Below are positions 16,836-25,769 of a stretch of DNA of 64,000 bases, piece after piece. Under the pieces are notes generated by a model. That model saw only the letters and a program-made list of their open reading frames with translations. It was not told where the DNA came from and did no database searches. The translations under genes and the position numbers were made by a program. This DNA comes from CAZNPA01 sp964575095 (GTDB lineage Bacteria > Pseudomonadota > Alphaproteobacteria > Rickettsiales > SXRF01). The stretch is taken from NCBI GenBank assembly GCA_964575095.1, contig CAZNPA010000004.1, forward strand, positions 183,424 to 247,423, given 5' to 3'. The number at the start of each line of letters is the position of its first letter. Positions within the stretch are counted from its first letter, which is position 1.

Positions 16836-17475
16836 TGGCGGCCTCGCGGAAACGTTCCAGCCACTGGCCGATCTGGGCGCTCTTCGTTTTGAACGCGGCG
16901 CGGCCCACGATCAGCCGCGACGATACCTGAGCAATCACCTCGATTTCGGCCAGGCCGTTGGCTCTCAAGGTGGCGCCGCTCGACACCAGATCGACGATGC
17001 GCGGCGCCAGCCCTAGTTTCGGCGCCAGCTCCATCGCGCCGCTCAAGCGAATACACTCGGCCTGGATGCCGCGTTCGGCGAAGAATCTCTGCGTCGTATT
17101 CGGGTATTTCGTCGCCACGCGGACGTGGCTCAGGCGCGCCAGGTCGTCCGTCGCATTTTCCGGTGCCGCCAGCGATAATCGACAATGGCCGATATTGAGA
17201 TCGAGCGGCGCGTAGATGTCGGGATAGTCGAACTCCATCAGCACGTCGCTGCCGCAGATGCCCATCTCTGCCGCGCCGAAGGCGACGAACGTCGCCACGT
17301 CGAAGCTGCGCACGCGGATGAGGCTCACCCCCTTATGGTTGGTGGAAAACTGCAGGCCGCGGCTGGCTTCGTCGAAGAACGCTTTTTCGGCTTGGATGCC
17401 GGCGCGTGAAAGCAGCGGCTGCAATTCCGTAAGGATGCGCCCCTTGGGGACGGCGATGATGAGCGGCGTATCCAT
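16825..17475 (-). CDS. hisG: ATP phosphoribosyltransferase, short form
   Basis: This 216-residue protein is the catalytic subunit for the first step of histidine synthesis (ATP + PRPP). It shows IAVPKGRILTE, the PRPP loop region RIVDLVSSGATLRANGL and the motif GICGSDVLME. It lacks the C-terminal regulatory domain of long HisG, so it should need HisZ, which is not in this window. It uses PRPP, the product of the kind of enzyme encoded at 36836. It is coupled to hisD and follows murA by 2 bp. Confidence 0.96.
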   Translation of the reverse strand: MDTPLIIAVPKGRILTELQPLLSRAGIQAEKAFFDEASRGLQFSTNHKGVSLIRVRSFDVATFVAFGAAEMGICGSDVLMEFDYPDIYAPLDLNIGHCRLSLAAPENATDDLARLSHVRVATKYPNTTQRFFAERGIQAECIRLSGAMELAPKLGLAPRIVDLVSSGATLRANGLAEIEVIAQVSSRLIVGRAAFKTKSAQIGQWLERFREAANGR

Positions 17476-17477
17476 GG

Positions 17478-18785
17478 TTACGCCGCCTCGGCGTTGGGGA
17501 ATGTCCGGCCGTCGTGCACGCGCTCGATTTTAGCACCGCAGGCCAGCAGTTTTTCTTCGAGGCGCTCGTAGCCGCGATCCAGATGATAAACGCGATGGAT
17601 GAGGGTTTCGCCTTCGGCGGCGAGTGCGGCGATGACGAGCGACACCGAGGCGCGCAGATCCGTCGCCATCACCTCGGCGCCTTTCAATGATTTTACGCCG
17701 CGCACGGTTGCATGCGCGCCCTCGACGGCGATATCGGCGCCCATGCGGCACAGTTCCGGTGCGTGCATGAAACGGTTCTCGAAAATAGTTTCGGCGATGG
17801 CCGACGTGCCTTGGGCGAGCGTCAGCAGCGCCATAATCTGCGCCTGCATGTCGGTGGGGAATGACGGGTAGGGGGCGGTGGTGATGTCGGTGGCGCGCAA
17901 GTTCCCACGTTCGCACCGTACGCGCAGCCCATTTTTTGTTTCGCTGATTTCAACGCCGATTTTTTGCAGCGTGTCGATGACTGCCTGCATCAAATCGGCG
18001 CGTGCGCCTGTGAGTTCGACATCGCCGCCGGTGATGGCGGCAGCGGCCATGAAAGATCCGGTCTCGATGCGGTCGGCGATAACTTTGTGCTCGGCGCCGT
18101 GCAAATTTTCGACGCCTTCGATGGTAAGCTCCGGCGTGCCGATGCCTTCGATTTTCGCTCCCATTTTGACCAAACATTCGGCGAGGTCTCCTACTTCCGG
18201 CTCGGAGGCGGCGTTTTTGAGTATCGTCGTGCCCTGCGCCAGCGCCGCCGCCATCAGGATATTTTCCGTGGCGCCGACGGAGACTTTTTCGAATTCAATC
18301 GCGGCGCCCTTTAAGCGTCCTGAAACTTTGGCGTGAATATAGCCGTCGGTGAGTTCGATGGTAGCGCCCATCCGTTCCAGCGCTTTCAAATGTAAATCGA
18401 TCGGCCGCGTGCCGATGGCGCAGCCGCCGGGGAGCGACACCTTGGCCTGGCCGAACCGTGCGAGCAATGGACCCAGCACCAAGACCGACGCGCGCATGGT
18501 GCGCACCAGATCGTAAGGCGCGGTGAAATTATCGACGCGCGCCGCCGACAGTGACAACATGCGGCCGGATTTCTTGCTTTCGGTATTCATGTGCAGGGCG
18601 ACGCCGTGCTGAGCCAGGAGGCCCGCCATGGTGGTGATGTCGGCCAGGTACGGTACGTTGGAAAGCGCCAGCGTCCCCTCCGTCAGCAGCGACGCGCACA
18701 TCAAGGGCAGCGCTGCGTTCTTGGCGCCGCTGATGGCAATGGTTCCCTTAAGCGGCACGCCCCCGATGATGCGAATCTTGTCCAT
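17478..18785 (-). CDS. murA: UDP-N-acetylglucosamine 1-carboxyvinyltransferase
   Basis: This 435-residue enolpyruvyl transferase performs the first committed step of peptidoglycan precursor synthesis. The substrate motif SGAKNAALPLMCASLL and the catalytic Cys122 in LPGGCAIGTRP (the fosfomycin target) are present. A GTG at 18791 gives two extra residues, but the ATG at 18785 (MDKIRIIGG) fits better and overlaps the GNAT stop by one base (TAATG). Confidence 0.97.
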   Translation of the reverse strand: MDKIRIIGGVPLKGTIAISGAKNAALPLMCASLLTEGTLALSNVPYLADITTMAGLLAQHGVALHMNTESKKSGRMLSLSAARVDNFTAPYDLVRTMRASVLVLGPLLARFGQAKVSLPGGCAIGTRPIDLHLKALERMGATIELTDGYIHAKVSGRLKGAAIEFEKVSVGATENILMAAALAQGTTILKNAASEPEVGDLAECLVKMGAKIEGIGTPELTIEGVENLHGAEHKVIADRIETGSFMAAAAITGGDVELTGARADLMQAVIDTLQKIGVEISETKNGLRVRCERGNLRATDITTAPYPSFPTDMQAQIMALLTLAQGTSAIAETIFENRFMHAPELCRMGADIAVEGAHATVRGVKSLKGAEVMATDLRASVSLVIAALAAEGETLIHRVYHLDRGYERLEEKLLACGAKIERVHDGRTFPNAEAA

Positions 18786-19291
18786 TACCACTCTTTCAAA
18801 AACCAGCGGTTGCAGGCGAAGTGGCCGGTATTGCCCATGGGCTTGTCGATGGATTTAAATCCGGCGCGCGTATAAATCGTTCCGGCGGCGGCCATGTTAT
18901 CCATGGTCTCGACGTAGCAGCGGGTGAAGCCGCGCGCCAAAGCAGATTGCAGGCAGAGCGTCACCAGTTGCCAGCCATAACCGTGGCCGCGATATTCCGG
19001 CAGCAAATAGAATTTCTGCAATTCGCAGGTGTTTTCGTCGCCGCCTTTTAAGGGCGCGACGCCGCCGCCGCCGACTACCTGACCATCGGCCTCAATGATA
19101 AAATAGGCGCTGCGCGGTTCCTGATAGGTTTCGAACATCCTGTCCACTTCCGGGTCGTGGATGGCAAAGCCTTCGCTGGTGCAGCCGAATTCGGTCAGCA
19201 CGGCGCGCAGGACATCGGCCAGCGGTGCGTTGTCCTCTTTTCTGATTGGGCGGATGGATTCCGGCACCGGCTTGGCGGCGGTGTTAGCCAT
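18785..19291 (-). CDS. GNAT-family N-acetyltransferase
   Basis: This 168-residue protein has the GNAT fold: IRPIRKEDNAPLADVL at the start and the acetyl-CoA binding motif LPEYRGHGYGWQLV near residues 97-110. The substrate is unknown. It directly precedes murA with a one-base overlap, so it probably leads that transcript. Confidence 0.9.
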   Translation of the reverse strand: MANTAAKPVPESIRPIRKEDNAPLADVLRAVLTEFGCTSEGFAIHDPEVDRMFETYQEPRSAYFIIEADGQVVGGGGVAPLKGGDENTCELQKFYLLPEYRGHGYGWQLVTLCLQSALARGFTRCYVETMDNMAAAGTIYTRAGFKSIDKPMGNTGHFACNRWFLKEW

Positions 19292-19381
19292 AGCGTTTTC
19301 CTTAAGATTGACGATGGTAGCTTTGTACTGGAAATGGCAAAAAAATCAATGTATTCCTGAGGATATTTGCCTTCTTCGACG

Positions 19382-19410
19382 TTGTGCGCTAGGGTCAAAA
19401 GCGGTATAAT
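19382..19410 (+). promoter_or_regulatory. Sigma70-type promoter of bamE
   Basis: TTGTGC (19382-19387) and a consensus TATAAT (19405-19410) are separated by exactly 17 bp. The predicted transcript start near 19417 is only about 9 nt before the ATG at 19426, so the message would be almost leaderless. Confidence 0.7.
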
Positions 19411-19425
19411 GGTGTGAGTAATAAT

Positions 19426-19905
19426 ATGAAACGATTTCAGCCTGTTAATTTACTGCTGCTCATGGTTTTGGCCGCCTGCGCGCCCAAAGTAGACAACCAC
19501 GGCTACATGAAAGACGCCGAGTGGAAGGACAATATCGTCATCGGAAAAACAACAAAAGACGAGGTAACGGCTAAATTCGGTTCGCCGTCGGCGCAGAATA
19601 CTTTCGGCGCCGAGACTTGGTATTATATCACCAGCCGTCAGGAAACCGTTGCTTTTTTGAAGCCGGAAGTAGTCGATCAGGAGACGATACGCGTTGAATT
19701 CGACCAGGCGGGCGTGGTCAGCAACGTCGTTGCCTACGACAAGAGCAGCGGCAAGCAGTTCGACATCGTCAAGCGCACGACGCCGACCGAAGGCCACTCC
19801 ATGGGCGTTATTGAGCAGTTTTTAGGCAATATCGGCCGCTTTAACAGCCCCGGCGGCGGCAGCGGCAGCGTCGCCCCCGGCCGCCGTCCCGGCGGCGGCT
19901 ATTAA
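19426..19905 (+). CDS. bamE: BamE (SmpA/OmlA) family outer-membrane lipoprotein
   Basis: From the ATG at 19426 this is a 159-residue lipoprotein with signal MKRFQPVNLLLLMVLAAC and lipobox LAAC. The SmpA/OmlA domain follows (IVIGKTTKDEVTAKFGSPS, TWYYITSRQE, RVEFDQAGVVSNV). BamE is an accessory part of the BAM complex that inserts outer-membrane proteins. The tail is Gly/Pro-rich. A GTG at 19414 would add four residues, but the promoter position favours 19426. Confidence 0.9.
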   Translation: MKRFQPVNLLLLMVLAACAPKVDNHGYMKDAEWKDNIVIGKTTKDEVTAKFGSPSAQNTFGAETWYYITSRQETVAFLKPEVVDQETIRVEFDQAGVVSNVVAYDKSSGKQFDIVKRTTPTEGHSMGVIEQFLGNIGRFNSPGGGSGSVAPGRRPGGGY

Positions 19906-19922
19906 TTCCTGCCAGATTCCTG

Positions 19923-19951
19923 TTGACTAAACTCCCACCCATGCCGATAGT
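19923..19951 (+). promoter_or_regulatory. Promoter of tRNA-Glu
   Basis: TTGACT (19923-19928), a 17-bp spacer and GATAGT (19946-19951) end about 15 bp before the mature 5' end of tRNA-Glu, which fits a tRNA promoter. Confidence 0.6.
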
Positions 19952-19966
19952 ACGGCGCTCTTTAGA

Positions 19967-20041
19967 GACCCCTTCGTCTAGCGGTTAGGACACCACCCTT
20001 TCACGGTGGATGCACGGGTTCGATTCCCGTAGGGGTCACCA
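19967..20041 (+). tRNA. tRNA-Glu (anticodon TTC), CCA encoded
   Basis: A full cloverleaf is visible: acceptor GACCCCT/AGGGGTC, anticodon stem-loop CCACC-CTTTCAC-GGTGG with anticodon TTC, T arm CGGGTTCGATTCCCG, discriminator A and encoded CCA (20039-20041). The 90 bp after it contain GC-rich inverted repeats (for example GCTCCGTAGGAGC at about 20081-20093) that may terminate the transcript. Confidence 0.96.
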
Positions 20042-20131
20042 CGCTTCGCCTTCGGCTACGCGCGGCGCGACCCTCCGGCGCAGCTCCGTAGGAGCGTAGA
20101 CGGAAGCCACGTGAAGTCAATCCCGTAGGTA

Positions 20132-22480
20132 ATGTCTATGGAAAACCCCAATACGATCCCGGAGATGTTTTCTGCTGCCTATTCCTTGCATCAGGCAGGG
20201 AACTTAAGCGATGCGGAATCGCTGTACCGGACTATTCTTGCTTCCGATCCATACCATGCCGATGCGCTGATGCTGCTGGTGATACTCTATCTTCAGCAGG
20301 GAAACGCGCTTCGGGAACTGAAGCGCTACGACGAAGCGCTGGTGAGTTACGACAAAGCCATCCTGCATAAGCCTGATTACGCGGATATTTATAACAATCG
20401 CGGCGTTGCGCTGGAGATGATGCATCGGTATGACGAAGCGCTGGCGAGCTATGATAAAGCCGTCCTGCTCAGGCCCGACTACGCTGATGCCTATAACAAC
20501 ATGGGCATTGCGCTGCAGAGCATGAAGCGGTACGAAGAGGCGCTTACGAGTTACGATCGGGTCATCGCGATCAAGCCCGGCTATGCCGATGCTTATTATA
20601 ATCGGGGCCTTGCGTTGCAGAGTATGAAACGCTACGGCGAAGCGCTGGCGAGCTATGATCAGGCCATCGCGCTCGCCCCGACGCATGCAGTGGCCTATAA
20701 CAATCGCGGCATCACACTGAGGGAGCTGAAGCAATACGACGCGGCGCTGGAAAGTTTCGATCAGGCGGTTAGGTTCAAGCCCGGCTATGCCGATGCTTAC
20801 AATAATAAAGGCCTTGCGCTGCAAATCATGCATCGCTATCAGGATGCGCTGGCCTATTATGATCAAGCCATTGCCGCCAATCCCAATCTTGCCGAGGTTT
20901 ATAACAACCGGGGTAATACGCTTCAGGACCTGCTTCAGTACGACGCAGCGCTGGAAAGTTTTAAAAAAGCCATCCTGCTCAATCCCGATTATGCCAATGC
21001 CTATTACAATCAGGGCAATGCGCTGCGGGACCTGAAGCGCTACGAGGAGGCGCGGGCCAGTTATGAGAAAGCTCTGGCGCTGGCGCCGGATACCCCGAAT
21101 CTTCTGGGAGCGTTGCTGCACAGCAAAATGCAGCTTTGCGACTGGCATGGCATGGAGTCTGTCATTGCCAAACTGGCGGAAGCCATAGAGGAAAACAAAC
21201 CGTCGGCTTCGCCCTTTGCCGTAACGGCCACGCCGCTTTCGTTGGCGCAGCAACGGAAATGCGCCGAGATTTATGTCGAGAGCAAATACCCGCCCGCTGC
21301 CACCCGGTTATGGAACGGCGAGAAATATACGCACGATAAAATTCGCGTCGGTTATTTTTCGGCTGACTTCCATAACCATGCCACCGCCTATCTCACGGCG
21401 GAGTTGTTCGAACGGCATGATCGTGCGAAATTCGAGATTACGGCATTTTCTTTCGGCGCGTCGGCAAAAGACGCTATGCGCGAGCGTCTTGAAAAAGGCT
21501 TCGACCGTTTCATCGATGTACGAGACCGATCGGATTTTGAGATCGCGGCGCTGGCAAGGAAGATCGAAATCGACATCGCCGTCGATTTGAAGGGATTCAC
21601 GCAGGAGGCGAGGACCGGCATCTTCACGCTGCGTCCGGCGCCGGTGCAGGTTAGTTACCTTGGCTATCCCGGTACGATGGGTGCGGGTTACATCGATTAC
21701 ATCATCGCCGACGCCACCGTGATTCCGGAACATCACAAGCGCTATTATAGCGAAAAAATCGTCACGCTTCCCCATAGCTATCAGGTCAACGACTCCTCGC
21801 GCAAGATTTCCGACGGGCATTTCACGCGCGCCGAAATGGGATTGCCGGAACAAGGTTTCGTTTTTTGCTGTTTCAACAATAATTATAAAATCAACGCCGG
21901 TATATTCGACATCTGGATGCGGCTTCTAAAGACAGTGGAAGGCAGCGTGCTTTGGCTGTTCGTGGGCAATCCGGCCTCGGCGCAGAACCTGCGCAAGGAA
22001 GCCGAGTCGCGCGGCGTCAAAAGCGATCGGCTGGTGTTTGCCACCCAGATGCCGCTTCCTGACCATCTGGCGCGGCAGCGTTTGGCCGATCTTTTCCTCG
22101 ACACATTCCCTTATAACGCCCACACCACGGCCAGCGACGCGCTGTGGGCGGGGCTTCCGGTGCTGACGTATCCGGGAGAAACCTTTGCATCGCGCGTGGC
22201 GGCGAGTTTATTGAACGCGGTGGAGTTGCCGGAACTGATTACACAATCTCCTAAAGCATATGAAGCGCTGGCGCTGGAGCTTGCCACCGACCCGAAGAAA
22301 CTCTCCGCCCTGCGCCGGAAATTGGCAGAAAACCTGCCCTCGTGCCCGCTCTTTAACGCCACGCTTTTCGCCCGGCACATCGAGGACGCCTATGCCCAGA
22401 TGCTCGCCAAATCCCATGCCGGGCTGCCACCGGGGGATATTCACGTTCTGGCTTGGCAAGGCGGTCGTGGTCTTGTATAG
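20132..22480 (+). CDS. TPR protein with O-GlcNAc-transferase-like (GT41) domain
   Basis: This 782-residue protein has about nine TPR units (residues about 15-335; repeat pattern YADAYNNRG-ALQ-M-RYEEALASYD-AI) followed by a SPINDLY/OGT-type catalytic region (KIRVGYFSADFHNHATAYL; VDLKGFTQEARTGIFTLRPAPVQVSYLGYPGTMGA; FVFCCFNNNYKINAGIFDIW; DHLARQRLADLFLDTFPYNAHTTASDALWAGLPVLTYPGETFASRVAASLL). Such proteins are predicted to transfer a sugar from a UDP-sugar to proteins or glycans; acceptor and sugar are not known here. An ATG two codons downstream is an alternative start. tdh follows after 8 bp. Confidence 0.93.
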   Translation: MSMENPNTIPEMFSAAYSLHQAGNLSDAESLYRTILASDPYHADALMLLVILYLQQGNALRELKRYDEALVSYDKAILHKPDYADIYNNRGVALEMMHRYDEALASYDKAVLLRPDYADAYNNMGIALQSMKRYEEALTSYDRVIAIKPGYADAYYNRGLALQSMKRYGEALASYDQAIALAPTHAVAYNNRGITLRELKQYDAALESFDQAVRFKPGYADAYNNKGLALQIMHRYQDALAYYDQAIAANPNLAEVYNNRGNTLQDLLQYDAALESFKKAILLNPDYANAYYNQGNALRDLKRYEEARASYEKALALAPDTPNLLGALLHSKMQLCDWHGMESVIAKLAEAIEENKPSASPFAVTATPLSLAQQRKCAEIYVESKYPPAATRLWNGEKYTHDKIRVGYFSADFHNHATAYLTAELFERHDRAKFEITAFSFGASAKDAMRERLEKGFDRFIDVRDRSDFEIAALARKIEIDIAVDLKGFTQEARTGIFTLRPAPVQVSYLGYPGTMGAGYIDYIIADATVIPEHHKRYYSEKIVTLPHSYQVNDSSRKISDGHFTRAEMGLPEQGFVFCCFNNNYKINAGIFDIWMRLLKTVEGSVLWLFVGNPASAQNLRKEAESRGVKSDRLVFATQMPLPDHLARQRLADLFLDTFPYNAHTTASDALWAGLPVLTYPGETFASRVAASLLNAVELPELITQSPKAYEALALELATDPKKLSALRRKLAENLPSCPLFNATLFARHIEDAYAQMLAKSHAGLPPGDIHVLAWQGGRGLV
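20285..21110 (+). repeat. Tandem 102-bp coding repeats (TPR array)
   Basis: Consecutive 102-bp units encode 34-residue TPR motifs in the gene at 20132. Words such as TATAACAATCGGGGC and GCGCTGGCGAGCTATGA recur at this period. Several neighbouring units are very similar in DNA, so unit number may vary by recombination. Confidence 0.8.
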
Positions 22481-22488
22481 GTTTTCGC

Positions 22489-23523
22489 ATGAAAGCGTTA
22501 GTCAAATCCAAGGCCGCTGAGGGTATCTGGCTCGAAGACGTGCCGGAGCCGGAATATGGCGCCGGCGACGTGCTGATCAAGGTCGAGAAGACCGGCATCT
22601 GCGGCACCGACGTCCATATCTATAACTGGGACGCCTGGGCGCAAAAAACCATCCGCGTACCCACTATTGCCGGGCATGAGTTCGTAGGCAAAATCGCTGC
22701 CGTTGGCTCCAACATCAGCGCGCATAAGGTCGGCGATGTCGTAAGTGCCGAAGGGCACATCGTCTGCGGCCGCTGCCGCAATTGCTTGGCCGGTCGCCGC
22801 CATCTCTGCGCCAAGACCATCGGTCTGGGTGTCAACCGTAACGGCGCGTTTGCCGAATATGTCGCCGTTCCCGCCGAAAACGTCTGGCCGTGCAGCCCGG
22901 ATATTCCGATGGAATTATTTTCGATCTTCGATCCGCTGGGAAACGCCATGCACGTCGCCAACTCGTTTAGTTTGGTCGGCGAAGACGTGCTCATCACCGG
23001 GGCAGGGCCCATCGGCATCATGGCTGTACGCATGGCCAAACACATGGGCGCGCGTCACGTTGTGATTACCGATATCAATGACTATCGCTTAGGGCTGGCG
23101 CAAAAGATGGGTGCATCCGCTGCCGTCAACGTTACCAAGGAAAAAATCCCTGACGTCATGAAAACACTCAAGATGACCGAAGGCTTCGACGTCGGTTTTG
23201 AAATGTCCGGCAATGCGCAGGCATTTAACTCGATGATCGGCGCGATGGCGCACGGCGGCAAGATTGCGCTCTTGGGTATTCTGCCGCAGGGTACGGGTAT
23301 CGACTGGGATGCGGTGGTGTTCAAGGGACTGAGTTTGAAAGGCATCTACGGCCGCGAAATGTTCGAAACGTGGTACAAGCTTACGGCGCTGATTCAAGCT
23401 GGCATGGATATGATGCCGGTCATCACGCACCGTTTTTCCTACACAGATTTCCAAAAAGGCTTCGACGTCATGCGCTCGGGGAAGTCCGGCAAAGTCGTGC
23501 TCGACTGGAGTGACGCGGCATGA
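22489..23523 (+). CDS. tdh: L-threonine 3-dehydrogenase
   Basis: This 344-residue zinc-dependent medium-chain dehydrogenase oxidises threonine to 2-amino-3-ketobutyrate with NAD. It has the catalytic zinc region KTGICGTDVHIYNWDAW and GHEFVG, the structural zinc site CGRCRNCLAGRRHLC, and a Rossmann turn GAGPIGIMAVRMA. The ATG at 22489 (MKALVKSKAAEGIW) is the family start. The last codon overlaps the kbl start by 4 bp, so both steps of threonine cleavage are coupled. Confidence 0.97.
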   Translation: MKALVKSKAAEGIWLEDVPEPEYGAGDVLIKVEKTGICGTDVHIYNWDAWAQKTIRVPTIAGHEFVGKIAAVGSNISAHKVGDVVSAEGHIVCGRCRNCLAGRRHLCAKTIGLGVNRNGAFAEYVAVPAENVWPCSPDIPMELFSIFDPLGNAMHVANSFSLVGEDVLITGAGPIGIMAVRMAKHMGARHVVITDINDYRLGLAQKMGASAAVNVTKEKIPDVMKTLKMTEGFDVGFEMSGNAQAFNSMIGAMAHGGKIALLGILPQGTGIDWDAVVFKGLSLKGIYGREMFETWYKLTALIQAGMDMMPVITHRFSYTDFQKGFDVMRSGKSGKVVLDWSDAA

Positions 23524-24725
23524 GCTTCGAGAATTTTCTGCGCACCACGCTCGACGGCATGAAAAAAGCCGGGACGCTGAAAACCTTCCGTTATATCGAA
23601 ACACCCATGCGCCCGGATGTCGAGATGGAAGAGCGCGGCCATGTGCTGGTGCTCTCTGCCAATAATTATCTCGGGCTTTCCGACCATCCGGAAGTCATTA
23701 AGGCCGGAAAAGATGCACTCGATACCTACGGCGCCGGAACGGCGTCGGTGCGGTTCATCTGCGGCACGTTTTCCATTCATAAAGAAATCGAAGCGGCGCT
23801 GGCCAAGCTCCACCGCACGGAAAGCGCACTCACCTATGTCTCCTGCTGGGCGGCCAATACCGGCCTGATGCCCGCCATCGCTGCCGCCGAAGACGCACTC
23901 ATCAGCGATGAACTCAACCATGCCTCGTTGATCGACGGCTGCCGCATGTCGAAAGCCAAGCGCTTCGTCTACAAACATTCCGACATGGCCGACCTCGAAG
24001 CAAAACTCAAAGACGCCAAAGGTGCGCGGCATTTGTTCATCATCACCGACGGCGTGTTCAGCATGGAAGGCGACATCGCCAAGCTGCCGGAAATTATTTC
24101 CATTGCCAAAAAATACAACGCCACCGTCATCCTCGATGACTCGCACGGCGTCGGCGTCATGGGAAAACACGGCCGTGGAACAGCAGAACATTGCGGCGTC
24201 GAGGGCAAAGTCGATATCATCACAGGGACGCTGGGAAAAGCCTTAGGCGGCGCGGCAGGCGGCTATGTCGCGGGCTCACAGGCGCTGATCGAATATCTAA
24301 ACCAAGTCTCACGGCCGCAGTTATTTTCCAATGCGCTGCCGGCGACGATTGCCGCCAGCGCCATGAAAGCCATCGAGATCATGGAGCGCGAGCCGCAGCG
24401 CGTTGAGAAACTACATACAATTACCAAGCAGATGCGCGAGGGATTAAAGAGCAGGGGCTTCAAGCCGCTCGAAGGTGAATCCGCCATCGTCCCCATCATC
24501 GTCGGCGACACAGCGTTTGCTATCCGCATGAGCCAGGAACTTTTAAAAGAAGGCGTCTTCGTCACCGGCTTCGGTTATCCGGTAGTGCCGGAAGGCACGG
24601 CACGGCTTCGCATCCAGATGTGCGCCAGCTTGACCGACGCGCAAATCAACAAAGCCCTCGACACCTTCGAGAAAGTCGGCAAGCGCCTCGGCGTTCTCAA
24701 TATGCCCACAGCGGCGCATGGTTGA
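23520..24725 (+). CDS. kbl: 2-amino-3-ketobutyrate CoA ligase
   Basis: This 401-residue alpha-oxoamine synthase family PLP enzyme cleaves 2-amino-3-ketobutyrate with CoA into glycine and acetyl-CoA. The PLP lysine is in ITGTLGKALGGAAGG, with LDDSHGVGVMGKHGRG and SNALPATIAAS as supporting motifs. With tdh it converts threonine into glycine and acetyl-CoA; glycine could feed the glyA reaction. Confidence 0.97.
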   Translation: MSFENFLRTTLDGMKKAGTLKTFRYIETPMRPDVEMEERGHVLVLSANNYLGLSDHPEVIKAGKDALDTYGAGTASVRFICGTFSIHKEIEAALAKLHRTESALTYVSCWAANTGLMPAIAAAEDALISDELNHASLIDGCRMSKAKRFVYKHSDMADLEAKLKDAKGARHLFIITDGVFSMEGDIAKLPEIISIAKKYNATVILDDSHGVGVMGKHGRGTAEHCGVEGKVDIITGTLGKALGGAAGGYVAGSQALIEYLNQVSRPQLFSNALPATIAASAMKAIEIMEREPQRVEKLHTITKQMREGLKSRGFKPLEGESAIVPIIVGDTAFAIRMSQELLKEGVFVTGFGYPVVPEGTARLRIQMCASLTDAQINKALDTFEKVGKRLGVLNMPTAAHG

Positions 24726-24747
24726 TTGTAGCCGATAGGGGAAGGCC

Positions 24748-25539
24748 ATGAAGCCAAGCCACGCCAAGAAAATTCGTCCTGCCGATGCCGCCAAAGCGTT
24801 CCTCAATCACAAGCTGAATCTGCTGACGGAGGATATCAGATTGGATGCGAATGCCGACCCGATAATCGGCAAGGAAAAGCAGGCATGTTATCATTTTAAG
24901 CCAACGTCCACCTACCGCGATCTGCGTGACTATTTTTTATGGAGTGAATTTTCTCACATTGCTGGTGAATTATGTGATCAGGCGAAACAAAGAAACGATA
25001 CAGAAACCGCTGAAAAAATTGATTTACTGCGTGCTGTCCTGCATCCACCGGAATTGGGTGTAAGGCTTTTTACCAAAACTCCCGAGGAAGCCGCATCTCT
25101 ATTGGCTGAATATCGCGCATTGGAAAAACAAGTCGATGCATTACGCGTTATGTCGAAATTCTTTGCAACGCTGGAAGAGACAGCTGCAGGCAGGCCATTG
25201 AGTTTCGATGGCAAGAACATTCTAATCCGGGGATATAAAATACTCGATATTACGTGTGGAACGCTAAAAATGTTGATCGGCCAGAGTGCGATTCCTGGGA
25301 TGGAAGGACATCGTAACATGGCGCAGAAGGGAATGGATTTACACGCATTATTCGATGACGAACATATGATAGATTCCGGCAGCCGAGCTGTGCAGGAAAA
25401 TTCTGAGCTTAAGGATAGATGGGTAGCGGAATTAAGCATCGCGTTTGAATCACTACAAGAATTTGCGCAGCAATTGGAGCAGGTGCAACAAGAGGCCAAG
25501 AAATTGCTTGGCGTTCTGACGCCCGGCATGGCGCGGTAA
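24748..25539 (+). CDS. Hypothetical helical protein
   Basis: This 263-residue soluble, Leu/Glu/Lys-rich protein has no signal peptide or membrane segment. I do not recognise a family. The C-terminal third (ENSELKDRWVAELSIAFESLQEFAQQLEQVQQEAKKL, split here by position at about 220-256) is predicted helical or coiled coil. The start at 24748 follows a GGGGAAGG Shine-Dalgarno-like stretch. Base use is more AT-rich than the neighbouring tdh and kbl, and its stop codon forms the left edge of dispersed repeat A, so it may be an accessory gene. Confidence 0.65.
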   Translation: MKPSHAKKIRPADAAKAFLNHKLNLLTEDIRLDANADPIIGKEKQACYHFKPTSTYRDLRDYFLWSEFSHIAGELCDQAKQRNDTETAEKIDLLRAVLHPPELGVRLFTKTPEEAASLLAEYRALEKQVDALRVMSKFFATLEETAAGRPLSFDGKNILIRGYKILDITCGTLKMLIGQSAIPGMEGHRNMAQKGMDLHALFDDEHMIDSGSRAVQENSELKDRWVAELSIAFESLQEFAQQLEQVQQEAKKLLGVLTPGMAR

Positions 25540-25638
25540 TGGCGATCCTTAATGGATACAGTTCGAACCTTACCGGAGCAGCGGGCGGCTGTCATCGCCT
25601 TTCCTGAGCAGCGGCGAATCCATATCGACAGCTATTTC
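25538..25638 (+). repeat. Dispersed repeat A, copy 1
   Basis: About 100 bp beginning at the stop of the preceding gene are closely similar to 47091-47190 in the same orientation, including an identical core GAACCTTACCGGAGCAGCGG. In one frame it reads like a protein fragment (TLPEQRAAVIAFPE, RIHIDSYF), so both copies look like remnants of the 3' end of a lost gene. The region 25540-26130 holds no intact gene. Confidence 0.85.
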
Positions 25639-25769
25639 GATTATCCGAAATGGCAATCCGTTGCTAATCAAGTCTGAGAGCCATTTCTGTTAAGAAACGA
25701 AATGCATTTACCCCTGTATTTCGTTTTTTAATAGGCCAAGACCAAGGATTTCCAAGGGTTTGAACTAAT

